Source: Synergistaceae bacterium (GTDB lineage: Bacteria; Synergistota; Synergistia; Synergistales; Thermovirgaceae). From it: 27,365 bases of DNA. The translations under genes and the position numbers were made by a program. Each line of letters starts with the position of its first letter. Positions within the stretch are counted from its first letter, which is position 1. The stretch is from NCBI GenBank assembly GCA_003446665.1, contig DMCT01000027.1:1-27365 (forward strand), read 5' to 3'. Shown here one piece after another: positions 16,708 to 25,593 of the stretch. The notes below the pieces were generated by a model. The model did no database searches, had not been told where the DNA came from, and saw only the letters and a program-made list of their open reading frames with translations.

Positions 16708-18051
16708 ATGCCAAGAGTAAAAGGTCAAAAATACCAGTGCCTTGAATGTGGTTTCATCGCATCGGCCTGGTCCGGAAAATGTCCCTCTTGCGGTAGCTGG
16801 GGGAGCCTCGAGGGAGTAAACGACGAAATAGGAAAGGACAAGGGGTGGACGGATATCATCTCCGCTCCCGTTGCCGTTGACGGCGTAAAAGCCCCTGAAC
16901 GTCTTCCATCGGGCCTGAACGAGCTCGATCGGGTGCTTGGAGGCGGGTGGGTTGAATCTTCGGTGGTCCTGATCGCCGGCGAACCGGGAATAGGCAAGTC
17001 CACCTTGCTTCTGCAGGCCTGCGGACGCATGGCGGCCGCGGGCAACAAGGTGCTTTACATCTCCGGGGAGGAATCATTGTCACAGGTGGCCTTGAGGGCC
17101 CGAAGACTGGGTGCCGTAAGTGGCAACCTGATGATAGCAGCGGGCAATGCAGTGGACGATTTGCTTTCAGGCGAGGCGGCCGAAAGCGACCTCGTCGTCC
17201 TTGATAGTGTACAGGCTTTAAGCGCTAAGGATCTGCCTGGATATCCAGGAACGCCTTCACAGGTGCGGGCCGTTGCACTCAGGGCCGTGGATCTGGCCAA
17301 AGGCGGGAATGTGCCTGTGGTGCTGGTGGGGCATATCAACAAGGAAGGGCTCATCGCGGGGCCGAAGTTGCTGGAGCACATGGTGGACGCGGTCCTGGTC
17401 TTTTCGGGGGAAAATATTTCCGCTTATCGCATGCTCAGGGCCGTAAAAAACCGTTTTGGAGCTACCGACGAGGTGGGAATATTCGAGATGAAAGAAAAAG
17501 GACTTTTCCCCGTGGCGGATCCAAGCAGGTTGTATTGGTCCGGCATCGACCAGGCTATCCCCGGGGTGGCCATGACGGTGACCCTCGAAGGGTCCCGTCC
17601 CTTTGTCGCCGAAGTTCAGGCCCTGACTTCTTCGACGCCGTATCCTTATCCCAGACGGACAGGCAGGGGCTTCGAAAACGGCAGGCTCGACCTGATGCTT
17701 GCCGTTTTGGAGCGCCGTTGCGGCCTGGGGATGGCTTCGATGGACGTCTATGTCAACGTGGCAGGGGGGCTTTCGATAAAGGGACCTCATGCCGACCTGG
17801 CCTTGTGCCTTTCCGTGGCGTCGGCCGTGAAGGACAAGCCCCTCCTGCAAGATTGCTGTTGCATTGGTGAAATAGGCCTGGCTGGAGAAGTACGGCCCGT
17901 CCCGCGGACGTCCCTCCGTGTGCGCGAGGCGAAAAGGTTGGGTTTCCGGCATGTCCTGTTGAGCGGGAAAGAGGAAGAAGAGTTTCCCGAGGGAATGGAG
18001 GTACATGCCGTGTCTACCCTGGCGGAGGCCTTGAAGGTGATGGGGATATGA
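16708..18051 (+). CDS. radA: DNA repair protein RadA (Sms)
   Basis: RadA is a RecA-like, DnaB-like helicase that drives branch migration and processes recombination intermediates. In 447 residues it has the N-terminal zinc finger (CLEC then CPSC), the ATP-binding Walker A GEPGIGKST, the RadA-specific KNRFGATDEVGIF motif, and a C-terminal Lon-protease-like domain (FENGRLDLMLAVLERR onward to the end). The start was set at ATG 16708, because the frame upstream to 16588 includes the promoter; AGGCAGGG lies 6 bases before the ATG. The stop overlaps the nfeD start by ATGA, tying a DNA-repair protein to two membrane proteins in one transcript. Confidence 0.95.
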   Translation: MPRVKGQKYQCLECGFIASAWSGKCPSCGSWGSLEGVNDEIGKDKGWTDIISAPVAVDGVKAPERLPSGLNELDRVLGGGWVESSVVLIAGEPGIGKSTLLLQACGRMAAAGNKVLYISGEESLSQVALRARRLGAVSGNLMIAAGNAVDDLLSGEAAESDLVVLDSVQALSAKDLPGYPGTPSQVRAVALRAVDLAKGGNVPVVLVGHINKEGLIAGPKLLEHMVDAVLVFSGENISAYRMLRAVKNRFGATDEVGIFEMKEKGLFPVADPSRLYWSGIDQAIPGVAMTVTLEGSRPFVAEVQALTSSTPYPYPRRTGRGFENGRLDLMLAVLERRCGLGMASMDVYVNVAGGLSIKGPHADLALCLSVASAVKDKPLLQDCCCIGEIGLAGEVRPVPRTSLRVREAKRLGFRHVLLSGKEEEEFPEGMEVHAVSTLAEALKVMGI

Positions 18052-19409
18052 GCCCGGTAAGGAAAAGACTTCTTTTTTACGTCCTTTTGACCGCCCTGTT
18101 TTCAGCCTCCTCTTTTGGACTGGCTGAAGCGGCTGCAAAGGATGAAGCGGGGACGATCGTATTGCGCGCATCTTTGGAGGGTGTCGTCGGCATCGCCATG
18201 GAAGACCACCTTGGCGAAATTTTCGCCGAAGCGGAAAGGCTCGGTGCGGAGCTGATAGTGCTTGATATCGATACGCCGGGCGGGTTGGCCTCTTCCATGC
18301 GGTCCATGTACCAGTCGATTCTCGATTCACCGGTCCCGGTGGTCGTCTGGGTATGGCCATCGGGGGCAAGGGCGGCTTCGGCCGGGGCTTTTATAGTCTT
18401 GTCGTCCCACGTTGCGGCAATGGCTCCGGGTACTAATATTGGAGCGGCCCATCCCGTAACGGCGGGAGGCGGCGACATACCCGACGATGAGATGGCAAAA
18501 AAGGTGACCAGTGATTTTGCTGCCCAGATCCGCTCTCTCGCCGAACAAAGGGGCAGAAACACGAGGGCCTGCGAGAGAATGGTTACCGACAGCGCTTCCT
18601 ATACGGCCAATGAGGCTCTTGATGCCGGCGTGGTCGACATAGTGGCCGCCGATCTCGAGACGTTGCTCCAGGCCCTTTCGGGAAGAACGGTCACTCTGGC
18701 GTCGGGCGAAGAGGTGCGCCTCGATCTCGATACTTTCGAAGTCCGCAGGTACGAAATGAGTGCCCGGCTCAGGATACTTCATTTCATCTCCCGCCCAGAT
18801 ATCGCCTACCTTCTGCTCGTGGTGGGCATTTACGCCATTATTTTCGAAGTACTTTCGCCGGGTGGTTTCGTGATGGGGGTATCCGGAGCCGTCCTCGTTC
18901 TTCTGGGAGCATACGGTTTGCGCATGCTCCCGGTGAACATGGCGGGTGTCATCCTGCTTGTTGCTGGTATTGCAGTCATGATTCTCGATCTGGTAGTAGG
19001 AGGCGTCGGGGTTCTCAGCCTTTTCGGAGCTGCCGCGCTTGTGTTTGGAGGCCTGATTATTTACAGGGCCCCTGGAGGTGAGTTGCTCCACATGTCGTAC
19101 AGTTTCCTGATCGGCGCCGTGGTGGTGATTACGGCCTTTTTCCTTTTGGCGGCTTATGCGGTGTGGAGGTCCTTCGGCCGAAAGGCTGTTTCCGGAAGCG
19201 AGGGGATGACCGGCCTTGAAGGAGTGGTTGTTTCCGACCTGTCCCCGGAAGGATCCGTCAGTTGCCATGGAGAGATATGGCGGGCGGTGAGCGGAACCGA
19301 AGAAACGATCTCCAGAGGTCGCAGGGTGAAGGTTGTAAAGAGCGAGGGGCTGACACTTCACGTCGTCCCCGTTGAAGAAGAAAAAACGGGAGAAGGTGAA
19401 AACTCATGA
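18048..19409 (+). CDS. nfeD: NfeD-family membrane serine protease (ClpP-like domain)
   Basis: The 453-residue protein is a long NfeD. It has a signal peptide (about 1-29), a ClpP-class serine protease domain (about 35-225), several membrane helices (about 240-370) and a C-terminal OB-fold-like domain (about 385-445). The catalytic serine is S111 in ARAASAGAF and the general-base lysine is K152; the 41-residue spacing equals that of the archaeal homologue PH1510 (S97/K138), known to cleave the stomatin partner. The protein starts and ends in ATGA overlaps with radA and the slipin, and the pairing with a slipin is the usual context of the family. Confidence 0.92.
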   Translation: MSPVRKRLLFYVLLTALFSASSFGLAEAAAKDEAGTIVLRASLEGVVGIAMEDHLGEIFAEAERLGAELIVLDIDTPGGLASSMRSMYQSILDSPVPVVVWVWPSGARAASAGAFIVLSSHVAAMAPGTNIGAAHPVTAGGGDIPDDEMAKKVTSDFAAQIRSLAEQRGRNTRACERMVTDSASYTANEALDAGVVDIVAADLETLLQALSGRTVTLASGEEVRLDLDTFEVRRYEMSARLRILHFISRPDIAYLLLVVGIYAIIFEVLSPGGFVMGVSGAVLVLLGAYGLRMLPVNMAGVILLVAGIAVMILDLVVGGVGVLSLFGAAALVFGGLIIYRAPGGELLHMSYSFLIGAVVVITAFFLLAAYAVWRSFGRKAVSGSEGMTGLEGVVVSDLSPEGSVSCHGEIWRAVSGTEETISRGRRVKVVKSEGLTLHVVPVEEEKTGEGENS

Positions 19410-20194
19410 TCGGAGAACTCTTGAACGCCCTTTTCAGCATGGGGGGGTACGTCGGCGGCCTGCTTATATTGGTGATAATCCTTGCCACTGCCCTGCGTAT
19501 CGTTCCCGAATACCAGCGGGGAGTGGTATTTCGGCTTGGCCGTTTCGTAAGCGTAAAGGGGCCCGGGCTGGTCATCATCATTCCTTTCATCGACAAGTTG
19601 TACAGGGTGGACTTGAGGGTGGTTACCCTTGATGTCCCTTACCAGGAAGTCATTACCCGTGACAATGTGCCCGTCAAGGTGAATGCCGTCGTCTATTTCA
19701 GGGTCCTGGATCCGGCGAAGTCGATAATCGAGGTGGAAAACTATATCATGGCCACGAGCCAGCTTTCGCAGACCACGCTCAGGTCCGTGGTCGGAAGGGC
19801 GGAACTGGACGAGGTCCTGTCCGCCAGGGACAAGATTAACCTGGAACTGCAGCAGATAATCGACGAGCGTACCGATCCCTGGGGTATCAAGGTGAGCGCC
19901 GTCGAAGTAAAGGAGCTGGAGCTGCCTGAAGGGATGAAACGCGCGATGGCACGTCAGGCCGAGGCGGAGCGGGAGAGGCGCGCCAAGATCATCGCCGCCG
20001 AAGGAGAACTGCAGGCGGCCGAGAAATTGACGGAAGCGGCGCGAATGATGGAAGCTTCAACGATAACCATTCAGCTTCGGTATTTGCAGACGCTCAGGGA
20101 AATAGCGGCGGAAAACAACTCCACTACGGTATTCCCTATTCCCATCGAAATATTGAAGGCCTTCACGGCAAAGGATATCGGAGAAAAACAGTAA
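19406..20194 (+). CDS. Slipin (stomatin/prohibitin, SPFH-domain) family protein
   Basis: The 262-residue protein has one N-terminal membrane helix (about 14-32), an SPFH domain beginning at [17 protein letters not shown] and including [19 protein letters not shown], and an Ala/Glu/Arg-rich coiled coil (about 170-225). Slipins form membrane-bound oligomers in lipid microdomains. The archaeal counterpart is a substrate of its NfeD-type protease partner. The ATG overlaps the nfeD stop by 4 bases. A strong terminator follows 20 bases after its stop, ending the operon. Confidence 0.93.
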   Translation: MIGELLNALFSMGGYVGGLLILVIILATALRIVPEYQRGVVFRLGRFVSVKGPGLVIIIPFIDKLYRVDLRVVTLDVPYQEVITRDNVPVKVNAVVYFRVLDPAKSIIEVENYIMATSQLSQTTLRSVVGRAELDEVLSARDKINLELQQIIDERTDPWGIKVSAVEVKELELPEGMKRAMARQAEAERERRAKIIAAEGELQAAEKLTEAARMMEASTITIQLRYLQTLREIAAENNSTTVFPIPIEILKAFTAKDIGEKQ

Positions 20195-20214
20195 GCCGAT
20201 GAGGCAAGTTAAAA

Positions 20215-20246
20215 ACGGGCGGAGGAAACATCTCCGCCCGTTTTTT
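20215..20246 (+). terminator. Intrinsic terminator after the slipin gene
   Basis: ACGGGCGGAG (20215-20224) pairs perfectly with CTCCGCCCGT (20232-20241) around a 7-base loop, followed by T to 20246: a textbook 10-bp terminator. Confidence 0.9.
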
Positions 20247-20273
20247 GCCTTGCATCAGGCGTATGGATATAAT
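20245..20273 (+). promoter_or_regulatory. leuS promoter with -35 box in the terminator tail
   Basis: TTGCCT (20245-20250, 4/6) and a perfect TATAAT (20268-20273) are separated by 17 bases. The first two T of the -35 box are the last two of the terminator T tract. The leader of about 50 bases is too short for a T-box. Confidence 0.65.
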
Positions 20274-20328
20274 AAGTCCCGATTCAGCGCACTTGGCGCA
20301 CTCATGTGCCGGACAGGGAGGATTCAGA

Positions 20329-22812
20329 ATGGCTTATGCATTCGACGCCATAGAGAAAAAATGGCAGCAATATTGGGAAGAGCATGGTGTTTTCAACGTC
20401 GAGGCAGACCCGTCTTTACAAAAGTTCTATTGTCTGGAAATGTTCCCCTATCCCAGCGGAGCCTTGCACATGGGGCACCTAAGGAACTATTCCATCGGCG
20501 ACATGTTGGCCCGTTTCCTGCGCATGAAAGGTTTTAACGTGCTTCACCCGATGGGATACGACGCCTTTGGCCTTCCGGCGGAAAACGCAGCGATAAAGTA
20601 CGGTACCCATCCCAACAAGTGGACCTGGGACAACATCGAGCACATGACCACGCAACTCAAGCGTATGGGCTGCAGTTACGACTGGCGGCGGAGGGTCGAG
20701 ACCTGCAACCCCGATTATTATCGATGGACCCAATGGCTTTTCCTCCAGTTCTATCACAAGGGACTTGCCTACAGGAAAAAAGCGCCGGTCAACTGGTGCG
20801 AAAGCTGCAAAACCGTTCTCGCCAATGAACAGGTCATAAACGAAGGACACTGCTGGCGTTGCGGCACAAGCGTTATCAAGAGAAACCTCGAACAATGGTT
20901 TTTGCGGATTACAGATTATGCACAGGAGTTGCTCGACTCCCTGGACGATCTTCCGGGTTGGCCCGAAAGGGTAAAACTGATGCAACGCAACTGGATCGGC
21001 CGCTCCGAGGGCGTAAGGCTTTCGTTTTGCGTGGAAGGGCACGACATTTCGATTGAAACCTTCACCACTCGAATCGACACCATCTATGGCGTCACCTTTC
21101 TGGCATTGGCCCCTGAGCATCCAGCGGTTCTGGAACTGGCGTCTCTTTCGGAAAACGGAGAAAAGATCAGGAATTTCGCGGCAGAGTGCGCTCAGGCCAA
21201 CGAATCGGAACGAACCATTGCCGGAACGGCGAAGCGGGGCGTGGATACGGGCCTTTCGGCGGTACACCCTGTGACGGGAGAGCGTGTGCCGATCTGGGTC
21301 GCCAACTATATCCTTATGGAATACGGGACAGGCGCGATAATGGGCGTCCCGGCCCACGACCAAAGAGACTTCGAATTTGCCAGAACCTACGGTATTCCCG
21401 TAAGGGTTGTGATTAATCCTCCCGACGGAACGTCGCTTGACGGAGACACCATGGATGCGGCCTACGAACAGGACGGCATCCAGTGCAATTCCGGCCAGTT
21501 CGACGGCCTGCCTACAAGGGATGCCCTTTCGCGGATGGCGATCTGGTTCGAGGAAAACGGCTGGGGTAAAAGGGAGGTAAATTATCGCCTCAGGGACTGG
21601 CTGATATCGCGTCAGCGCTATTGGGGTGCTCCCATTCCCGTCGTCTATTGCGAATCTTGCGGCGTGGTACCAATTCCCGAAAAAGATCTTCCCGTGGAAC
21701 TTCCAATTGATGTAAAAATGAAAAAAGGAGGGAATCCACTCGACGAGGTCGAGGAATGGATAGCCACTACGTGTCCTTCTTGCGGCGGACCCGCCAGGCG
21801 CGAGACCGACACCATGGACACGTTCATTTGCTCATCCTGGTATTTTCTCAGATTTACATCTCCCTGGACCCAGGAAGGTCCCTTCAGGAAAGAGGACGCC
21901 GCGTACTGGATGCCCGTGGATCAATATATAGGAGGGATAGAGCACGCCTGCCTCCACCTGATATACGCCAGGTTTTTTACGAAATTCCTGGCAGACCTCG
22001 GCCTTGTCGAAGTCAGGGAACCTTTTACCAACCTGTTGACCCAGGGCATGGTCATAAAAGATGGAGCAAAAATGTCGAAGTCGAAAGGAAACGTCGTCGA
22101 TCCCGATGAAATAATCAATACATATGGCGCTGATACTGCCAGGCTTTTCATACTTTTTGCGTCTCCTCCCGAAAAGGACCTGGACTGGTCTGATCAGGGC
22201 GTAGAGGGGGCGCACCGTTTTCTGCACAGGGTCTGGAGACTGGTGGAAGAGCATCTCGGCGACCTGAGGAAGGCTCCGCGCGTGCCCTGTTCTATGGAAA
22301 ATCTCCAAAAACCCCATACGAGGGACCTGAAACGTATCATTCACTCCACGATACAAAGGGTGACCCGTGACATTGAAGAAGAGCGGCAGTTCAACACCGC
22401 AGTAGCTCGTCTCATGGAACTTTCAAACGCCCTGTCGAACTTCAGTCCTGAAAACGAAAAAGACTGGAGCGTCTTCAGGGAAGGAGTCCAGACGCTGATT
22501 GTGTGCCTGACCCCGATAGCTCCTCATATCAGCGAAGAACTATGGGATATGTTGGGCAACGAAGGTTTTGTTTCTTCGGAGAACTGGCCGTCTCCCGACG
22601 AGTCGGCTCTCGTCGAGGACGAGATGACCGTCGTCCTTCAGGTTAACGGGAAAGTCAGGCAGGAGTTTAAAATGCCCGCTGATATCTCCCCCGACGAAAT
22701 GAGGGAAAGAATCCTGGCAGACCCGGCGACGAAAAGGCGCCTTGACGGCAAGGATGTGGTGAAGGTGATAACTGTACCGGGCAAGCTGGTGAACGTGGTG
22801 GTGAGAAACTAG
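20329..22812 (+). CDS. leuS: Leucyl-tRNA synthetase
   Basis: LeuRS charges tRNA-Leu with leucine. The 827-residue protein has the class I HIGH motif as HMGH at residues 47-50 (in PYPSGALHMGHLRNYSIGD) and KMSKS at 581-585. Cysteine pairs CESC...CWRC near residue 160-185 form the zinc-binding insert. The editing (CP1) domain follows, with TTRIDTIYGVTFLALAPEHP and MGVPAHDQRD motifs, and an anticodon-binding C-terminal region ends the protein. The start is ATG 20329, 6 bases after GGGAGGA; the open frame reaches back to 20245 only because it runs through the promoter. Confidence 0.97.
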   Translation: MAYAFDAIEKKWQQYWEEHGVFNVEADPSLQKFYCLEMFPYPSGALHMGHLRNYSIGDMLARFLRMKGFNVLHPMGYDAFGLPAENAAIKYGTHPNKWTWDNIEHMTTQLKRMGCSYDWRRRVETCNPDYYRWTQWLFLQFYHKGLAYRKKAPVNWCESCKTVLANEQVINEGHCWRCGTSVIKRNLEQWFLRITDYAQELLDSLDDLPGWPERVKLMQRNWIGRSEGVRLSFCVEGHDISIETFTTRIDTIYGVTFLALAPEHPAVLELASLSENGEKIRNFAAECAQANESERTIAGTAKRGVDTGLSAVHPVTGERVPIWVANYILMEYGTGAIMGVPAHDQRDFEFARTYGIPVRVVINPPDGTSLDGDTMDAAYEQDGIQCNSGQFDGLPTRDALSRMAIWFEENGWGKREVNYRLRDWLISRQRYWGAPIPVVYCESCGVVPIPEKDLPVELPIDVKMKKGGNPLDEVEEWIATTCPSCGGPARRETDTMDTFICSSWYFLRFTSPWTQEGPFRKEDAAYWMPVDQYIGGIEHACLHLIYARFFTKFLADLGLVEVREPFTNLLTQGMVIKDGAKMSKSKGNVVDPDEIINTYGADTARLFILFASPPEKDLDWSDQGVEGAHRFLHRVWRLVEEHLGDLRKAPRVPCSMENLQKPHTRDLKRIIHSTIQRVTRDIEEERQFNTAVARLMELSNALSNFSPENEKDWSVFREGVQTLIVCLTPIAPHISEELWDMLGNEGFVSSENWPSPDESALVEDEMTVVLQVNGKVRQEFKMPADISPDEMRERILADPATKRRLDGKDVVKVITVPGKLVNVVVRN

Positions 22813-22817
22813 CGGTC

Positions 22818-23783
22818 ATGGTGAACCTTTTGGTGGTGAATGCCGCGGGCTCTTCCCAGAGGAGGTTGCTTGAAGAAATCATAAGGGAATACGAGCGTGA
22901 GGGCTATGTCCTGGCCGGCAGTTTCGATGGGAAGTCCTGGGTGGAACTTCTTGTCGACGGTCGTAGCGGGGGTCTTTTCGAAGATCGCAGAATCATTGTT
23001 GCAGAATCGGCCGAGACAATGGGAACCCTGGATGCGGATCTGGTTTCTCTCGCAGAACCTTCCAGGAAAAGAGATACGCTTTGCATTCTCTTGTATAGCG
23101 AAGATCCTTCCAGGTATCTTCCCAGGGAACTTTTGAGAAAACTGGAAGTGCGCAAAGCCGAAAAAATCCCCCCGTGGACGGATGCGCGAGTAGCCTGGAT
23201 GCAGAAGCAGACTTCGCGCGGTGGGGCAGCAAGGTGGACGACTGAGGCCATGCGGCTTCTGGCCGAATGGGTAGAAGACCCCGAAGAACTCAGAAAAGAA
23301 ATGGAAAAGCTCGAGCAGGCCGCCGGTGAGGCAGGTGTTACCGAAGAACTGGTACGGAAATTGTGCCTGGACGAAGGCGGGAAACTCCTCTTGAAGCTTC
23401 TGGATGGCCTGTGTCATGGGGACATCGAAGACGTGCTTTCGTCTTTGAGCCGTATGAGGGACAAGGAAGAACCTCTGAGGGTTATAAGCGCACTCCACAA
23501 GAGGATGCGTTATTCCATGTATCTTGCCAGGTATGGACAGCAAAAGGGAAAAAAGCTGGTAATGAACATGGGGGCGAAACCTTACCAGGTAAAACAGGCG
23601 AACGCCGCGGCATCGAGGTTTTCGGCCGAAGGTTTGTCACGCTTTGTGCAGGACATGGTAAAAACAGCTTTTTTGGCGAAAACCTCAAGCGCCGATGTCT
23701 GGGACCATGTGGAGATTGCCGCCTTGAGGCTCCTTGCGGCGGATACAAAACGCCGGGCCGCGAAAGTGCAGGCCCGGCTGTGA
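22818..23783 (+). CDS. holA: DNA polymerase III delta subunit
   Basis: HolA (delta) opens the sliding clamp as part of the clamp loader. The 321-residue protein is weakly conserved as expected, but it has the DNA-pol-III-delta layout: an N-terminal strand, LFEDRRIIVAES (the clamp-binding region follows), LRKLEVRKAEKIPPW and a helical C-terminal domain with RVISALHKRMRYSMYLAR. Location between leuS and divergently read rpsT supports the call, since holA and rpsT are frequent neighbours. The ATG is 5 bases after the leuS stop and no strong ribosome binding site is visible. A hairpin near its 3' end probably serves rpsT. Confidence 0.85.
   Translation: MVNLLVVNAAGSSQRRLLEEIIREYEREGYVLAGSFDGKSWVELLVDGRSGGLFEDRRIIVAESAETMGTLDADLVSLAEPSRKRDTLCILLYSEDPSRYLPRELLRKLEVRKAEKIPPWTDARVAWMQKQTSRGGAARWTTEAMRLLAEWVEDPEELRKEMEKLEQAAGEAGVTEELVRKLCLDEGGKLLLKLLDGLCHGDIEDVLSSLSRMRDKEEPLRVISALHKRMRYSMYLARYGQQKGKKLVMNMGAKPYQVKQANAAASRFSAEGLSRFVQDMVKTAFLAKTSSADVWDHVEIAALRLLAADTKRRAAKVQARL
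23752..23778 (-). terminator. Candidate rpsT terminator inside the 3' end of holA
   Basis: GCCGGGCC (23752-23759) and GGCCCGGC (23771-23778) form a perfect 8-bp stem with an 11-base loop. On the minus strand it lies 34 bases past the rpsT stop and is followed by GTTTTGT. Confidence 0.45.
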
Positions 23784-23812
23784 TAATTCCCTTGTAGGAA
23801 GAGGATGTCGCG

Positions 23813-24106
23813 TCAGTTAGACGCGTTTTCCGTTTCAGGACGCGGGAAAAGGCTTTTTACCGCTTTCGTAAGGCGGGATTTACTCCGCGCGGCCTTGTTC
23901 TTGTGAATGACCCCTTTAACTACAGCCTTGTCAAAAACGGCCTGCGCCTCGTTCAGTCTCTTGACGGCCAGATCCGGGTCTTTGGCTGCAACGGCTTCCA
24001 GAACCTTTTTTGACGTGGTTTTGCAACGGGTCGTCCAAAACTTGTTGTACATTCTGTTTCTTTCGGCAACCCGCAATTTTTTCGCAGCAGATTTCGTGTT
24101 CGCCAC
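23813..24106 (-). CDS. rpsT: 30S ribosomal protein S20
   Basis: S20 is a primary 16S-rRNA-binding protein of the small subunit. The 97-residue protein begins MANTKSAAKKLRVAERNR, has the usual Lys/Arg-rich helices and ends in an acidic tail. The open frame reaches GTG 24115, but AAGGGGGTG there is itself the ribosome binding site; the GTG at 24106 gives the conserved MANTKSAAKK start. A TTGCAG-N18-TAGAAT promoter lies upstream. It is convergent with holA. Autoregulation is known for S20 in some bacteria but is not visible here. Confidence 0.97.
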   Translation of the reverse strand: MANTKSAAKKLRVAERNRMYNKFWTTRCKTTSKKVLEAVAAKDPDLAVKRLNEAQAVFDKAVVKGVIHKNKAARSKSRLTKAVKSLFPRPETENASN

Positions 24107-24135
24107 ATACGTCACCCCCTTCCACAGCAGGCCTC

Positions 24136-24165
24136 ATTCTACCACGGGTGTGAAAAAAGCTGCAA
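24136..24165 (-). promoter_or_regulatory. Candidate rpsT promoter
   Basis: On the minus strand TTGCAG (24165-24160) and TAGAAT (24141-24136, 5/6) are 18 bases apart. The -35 hexamer is the same DNA as the -35 of the opposite prsW-type promoter. Confidence 0.45.
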
Positions 24166-24187
24166 CAAGAGCACAGTATACTATAAT
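24160..24187 (+). promoter_or_regulatory. Candidate promoter for the PrsW-type gene
   Basis: A perfect TATAAT at 24182-24187 lies 16 bases after CTGCAA (24160-24165, 3/6). The -10 is strong, the -35 weak. Confidence 0.4.
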
Positions 24188-24249
24188 GTCTGCTGAATTG
24201 GAATCGGACGCGAATAACGGAAAAGAGCTGTCGAGTCGAGGATGTGAAA

Positions 24250-24909
24250 ATGTTGGACGTCTCTATTGGCTGGGTACTGGCAATGGCGACCGCTCCGGGT
24301 GTGCTCCTTTTGATGTGGTTCTATCACAAGGACGTCCTGGATCCCGAACCATTGAGTCTCGTTTTCTCCTCGTTTTTCAGGGGCGCGCTGTTCGTTTTTC
24401 CGGCAGGTTTTGCGGAGGCACTTGCAGGTCCGTTCCTTTTTTTACTTTCTCCACTTCTGTACCCTTTTTTGGGGATCGCACTCATAGAAGAGGGCTTAAA
24501 ATGGCTGGCCCTGAAAAAATACATACTTCATCCGGCCTGCGACGAGTGTTACGACGGGGTTGTTTACGGAACGGGAGTGGCCCTGGGTTTCGCTACCCTC
24601 GAAAACGTAATGTATATAGTCGGCTCCATAAACCCGTGGGCTATAGCCGGGTGGAGGGCTCTTTTGTCGGTTCCTCTGCACGGCTTGTGCGGGCTTTTCA
24701 TGGGCTACGAAGCGGCAAGGCAGAAGCAGACCGAAGGCGCACCGACGCGCCTTCTGCCGATTCTCGCTCTTCCAGTCATAGCTCATGGAAGTTATAATCT
24801 CTTGTTGTTGACCAATACTGATGTTGGCGTTTTTTTGGCTTTTTTGCTTGTCCTTTTTTTATGGGTCAAGGCCCTGGGGACGATAAAAAAGTCCAGGACA
24901 TGCTCCTGA
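24250..24909 (+). CDS. PrsW-family intramembrane glutamic protease
   Basis: The 219-residue protein has about seven hydrophobic helices and the PrsW signature. FYHKDVLDPEP comes near the N-terminus, then IEEGLKW with E80, E81 and K84 and YDGVVYGTGVALGFATLEN with D102, E118 and N119; HGLCG (H144) and AHGSYN (H179) follow. PrsW of Bacillus subtilis performs site-1 cleavage of the anti-sigma factor RsiW; the target here is unknown and no anti-sigma gene is adjacent. The ATG at 24250 has GAGG 8 bases upstream and is preferred to GTG 24244. It is divergent from rpsT, with possibly shared promoter DNA. Confidence 0.88.
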   Translation: MLDVSIGWVLAMATAPGVLLLMWFYHKDVLDPEPLSLVFSSFFRGALFVFPAGFAEALAGPFLFLLSPLLYPFLGIALIEEGLKWLALKKYILHPACDECYDGVVYGTGVALGFATLENVMYIVGSINPWAIAGWRALLSVPLHGLCGLFMGYEAARQKQTEGAPTRLLPILALPVIAHGSYNLLLLTNTDVGVFLAFLLVLFLWVKALGTIKKSRTCS

Positions 24910-24947
24910 TCTTAAAATAAAAGCCTGTGCGATCAGCAGGGTTTTGG

Positions 24948-24976
24948 TTGCCCGGCAATAAAGGCTATGCTATAGT
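24948..24976 (+). promoter_or_regulatory. Promoter of the rpmH-rnpA-yidD-yidC-jag operon
   Basis: TTGCCC (24948-24953, 4/6) and TATAGT (24971-24976, 5/6) are 17 bases apart. CTGGCC-GCG-GGCCAG (24984-24998), a 6-bp hairpin with a 3-base loop, starts just after the expected first transcribed base. Confidence 0.6.
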
Positions 24977-25042
24977 ATCCGAGCTGGCCGCGGGCCAGTA
25001 AATTCGTTGTGGCCTCAAGGAAGGAAATGGAGGTGGGTCGGA

Positions 25043-25177
25043 GTGAAACAGACTTTTCAGCCACATACTAAACGCAGAAAAAGACGTCTCGGTTTTCTGA
25101 GCCGCTCAAAATCCGCAAGTGGTCGGAGGATTTTGAAAAACAGGAGAAACAAGGGCAGGAAGCGACTCGCCGTATGA
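25043..25177 (+). CDS. rpmH: 50S ribosomal protein L34
   Basis: L34 is a very small, basic protein of the large ribosomal subunit. The 44-residue reading begins MKQTFQPHTKRRKRR and continues with GFLSRSKSASGRRILKNRR and GRKRLAV, matching L34 throughout. It uses GTG at 25043 with GGAGGTG (25029-25035) 7 bases upstream. The stop overlaps the rnpA ATG by ATGA, so the two are translated together, as in nearly all bacteria. Confidence 0.97.
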   Translation: MKQTFQPHTKRRKRRLGFLSRSKSASGRRILKNRRNKGRKRLAV

Positions 25178-25593
25178 CCGTACACCGTTTTCGGTATCCC
25201 AAAGGGGTACGCCTCAAAAAAGCGTGGCAGTTCGATTACTTGTTCCGCACCGGCCGCCGGATCAGAGGCGAGTTGGTGCGGTTGCTGTTTATAGCGTCTC
25301 CCGACGGGACGACGCAGCTCGGTGTCGCAGTCGGAAAGAGGCAGGGGAATTCCCCGAAAAGAAGCAGGGGGCGCAGGATTCTTAAAGAATCCTTCAGGCG
25401 TCTTTTACCCTGGTTGAGGGACGGGTACTGGGTCGTATGTACTCCCAGAACCGAAGCCCTCGGGGTTTCAGCTCGCAAAGCCTACCAGGATATCTCGAGT
25501 CTGATGTTTCGTGCTGGACTTCTGAACGAAGACTGGCCGGGCCCGGATTGGGATATCGACGGGAGGATCTCGGCCGATGAAAATGCCGGCTAG
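25174..25593 (+). CDS. rnpA: Ribonuclease P protein component
   Basis: RnpA assists the RNase P RNA in removing the 5' leader of pre-tRNAs. The 139-residue protein has the family core: [41 protein letters not shown] at about 49-76 (the RNR motif appears here as KRSRGRR) and VVCTPR. It overlaps rpmH by 4 bases and yidD by 17 bases. The C-terminal 15 residues are acidic and not conserved. The RNase P RNA gene itself is not in the window. Confidence 0.95.
   Translation: MTVHRFRYPKGVRLKKAWQFDYLFRTGRRIRGELVRLLFIASPDGTTQLGVAVGKRQGNSPKRSRGRRILKESFRRLLPWLRDGYWVVCTPRTEALGVSARKAYQDISSLMFRAGLLNEDWPGPDWDIDGRISADENAG

Noticed and set aside
16510..16728. Longer N-terminus of the symporter
   Set aside because: It would overlap the radA promoter and ATG, and the ATG at 16509 has a clear ribosome binding site.
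20274..20328. T-box leader before leuS
   Set aside because: The leader is only about 50 bases from the likely transcription start and holds no T-box sequence or antiterminator pair.
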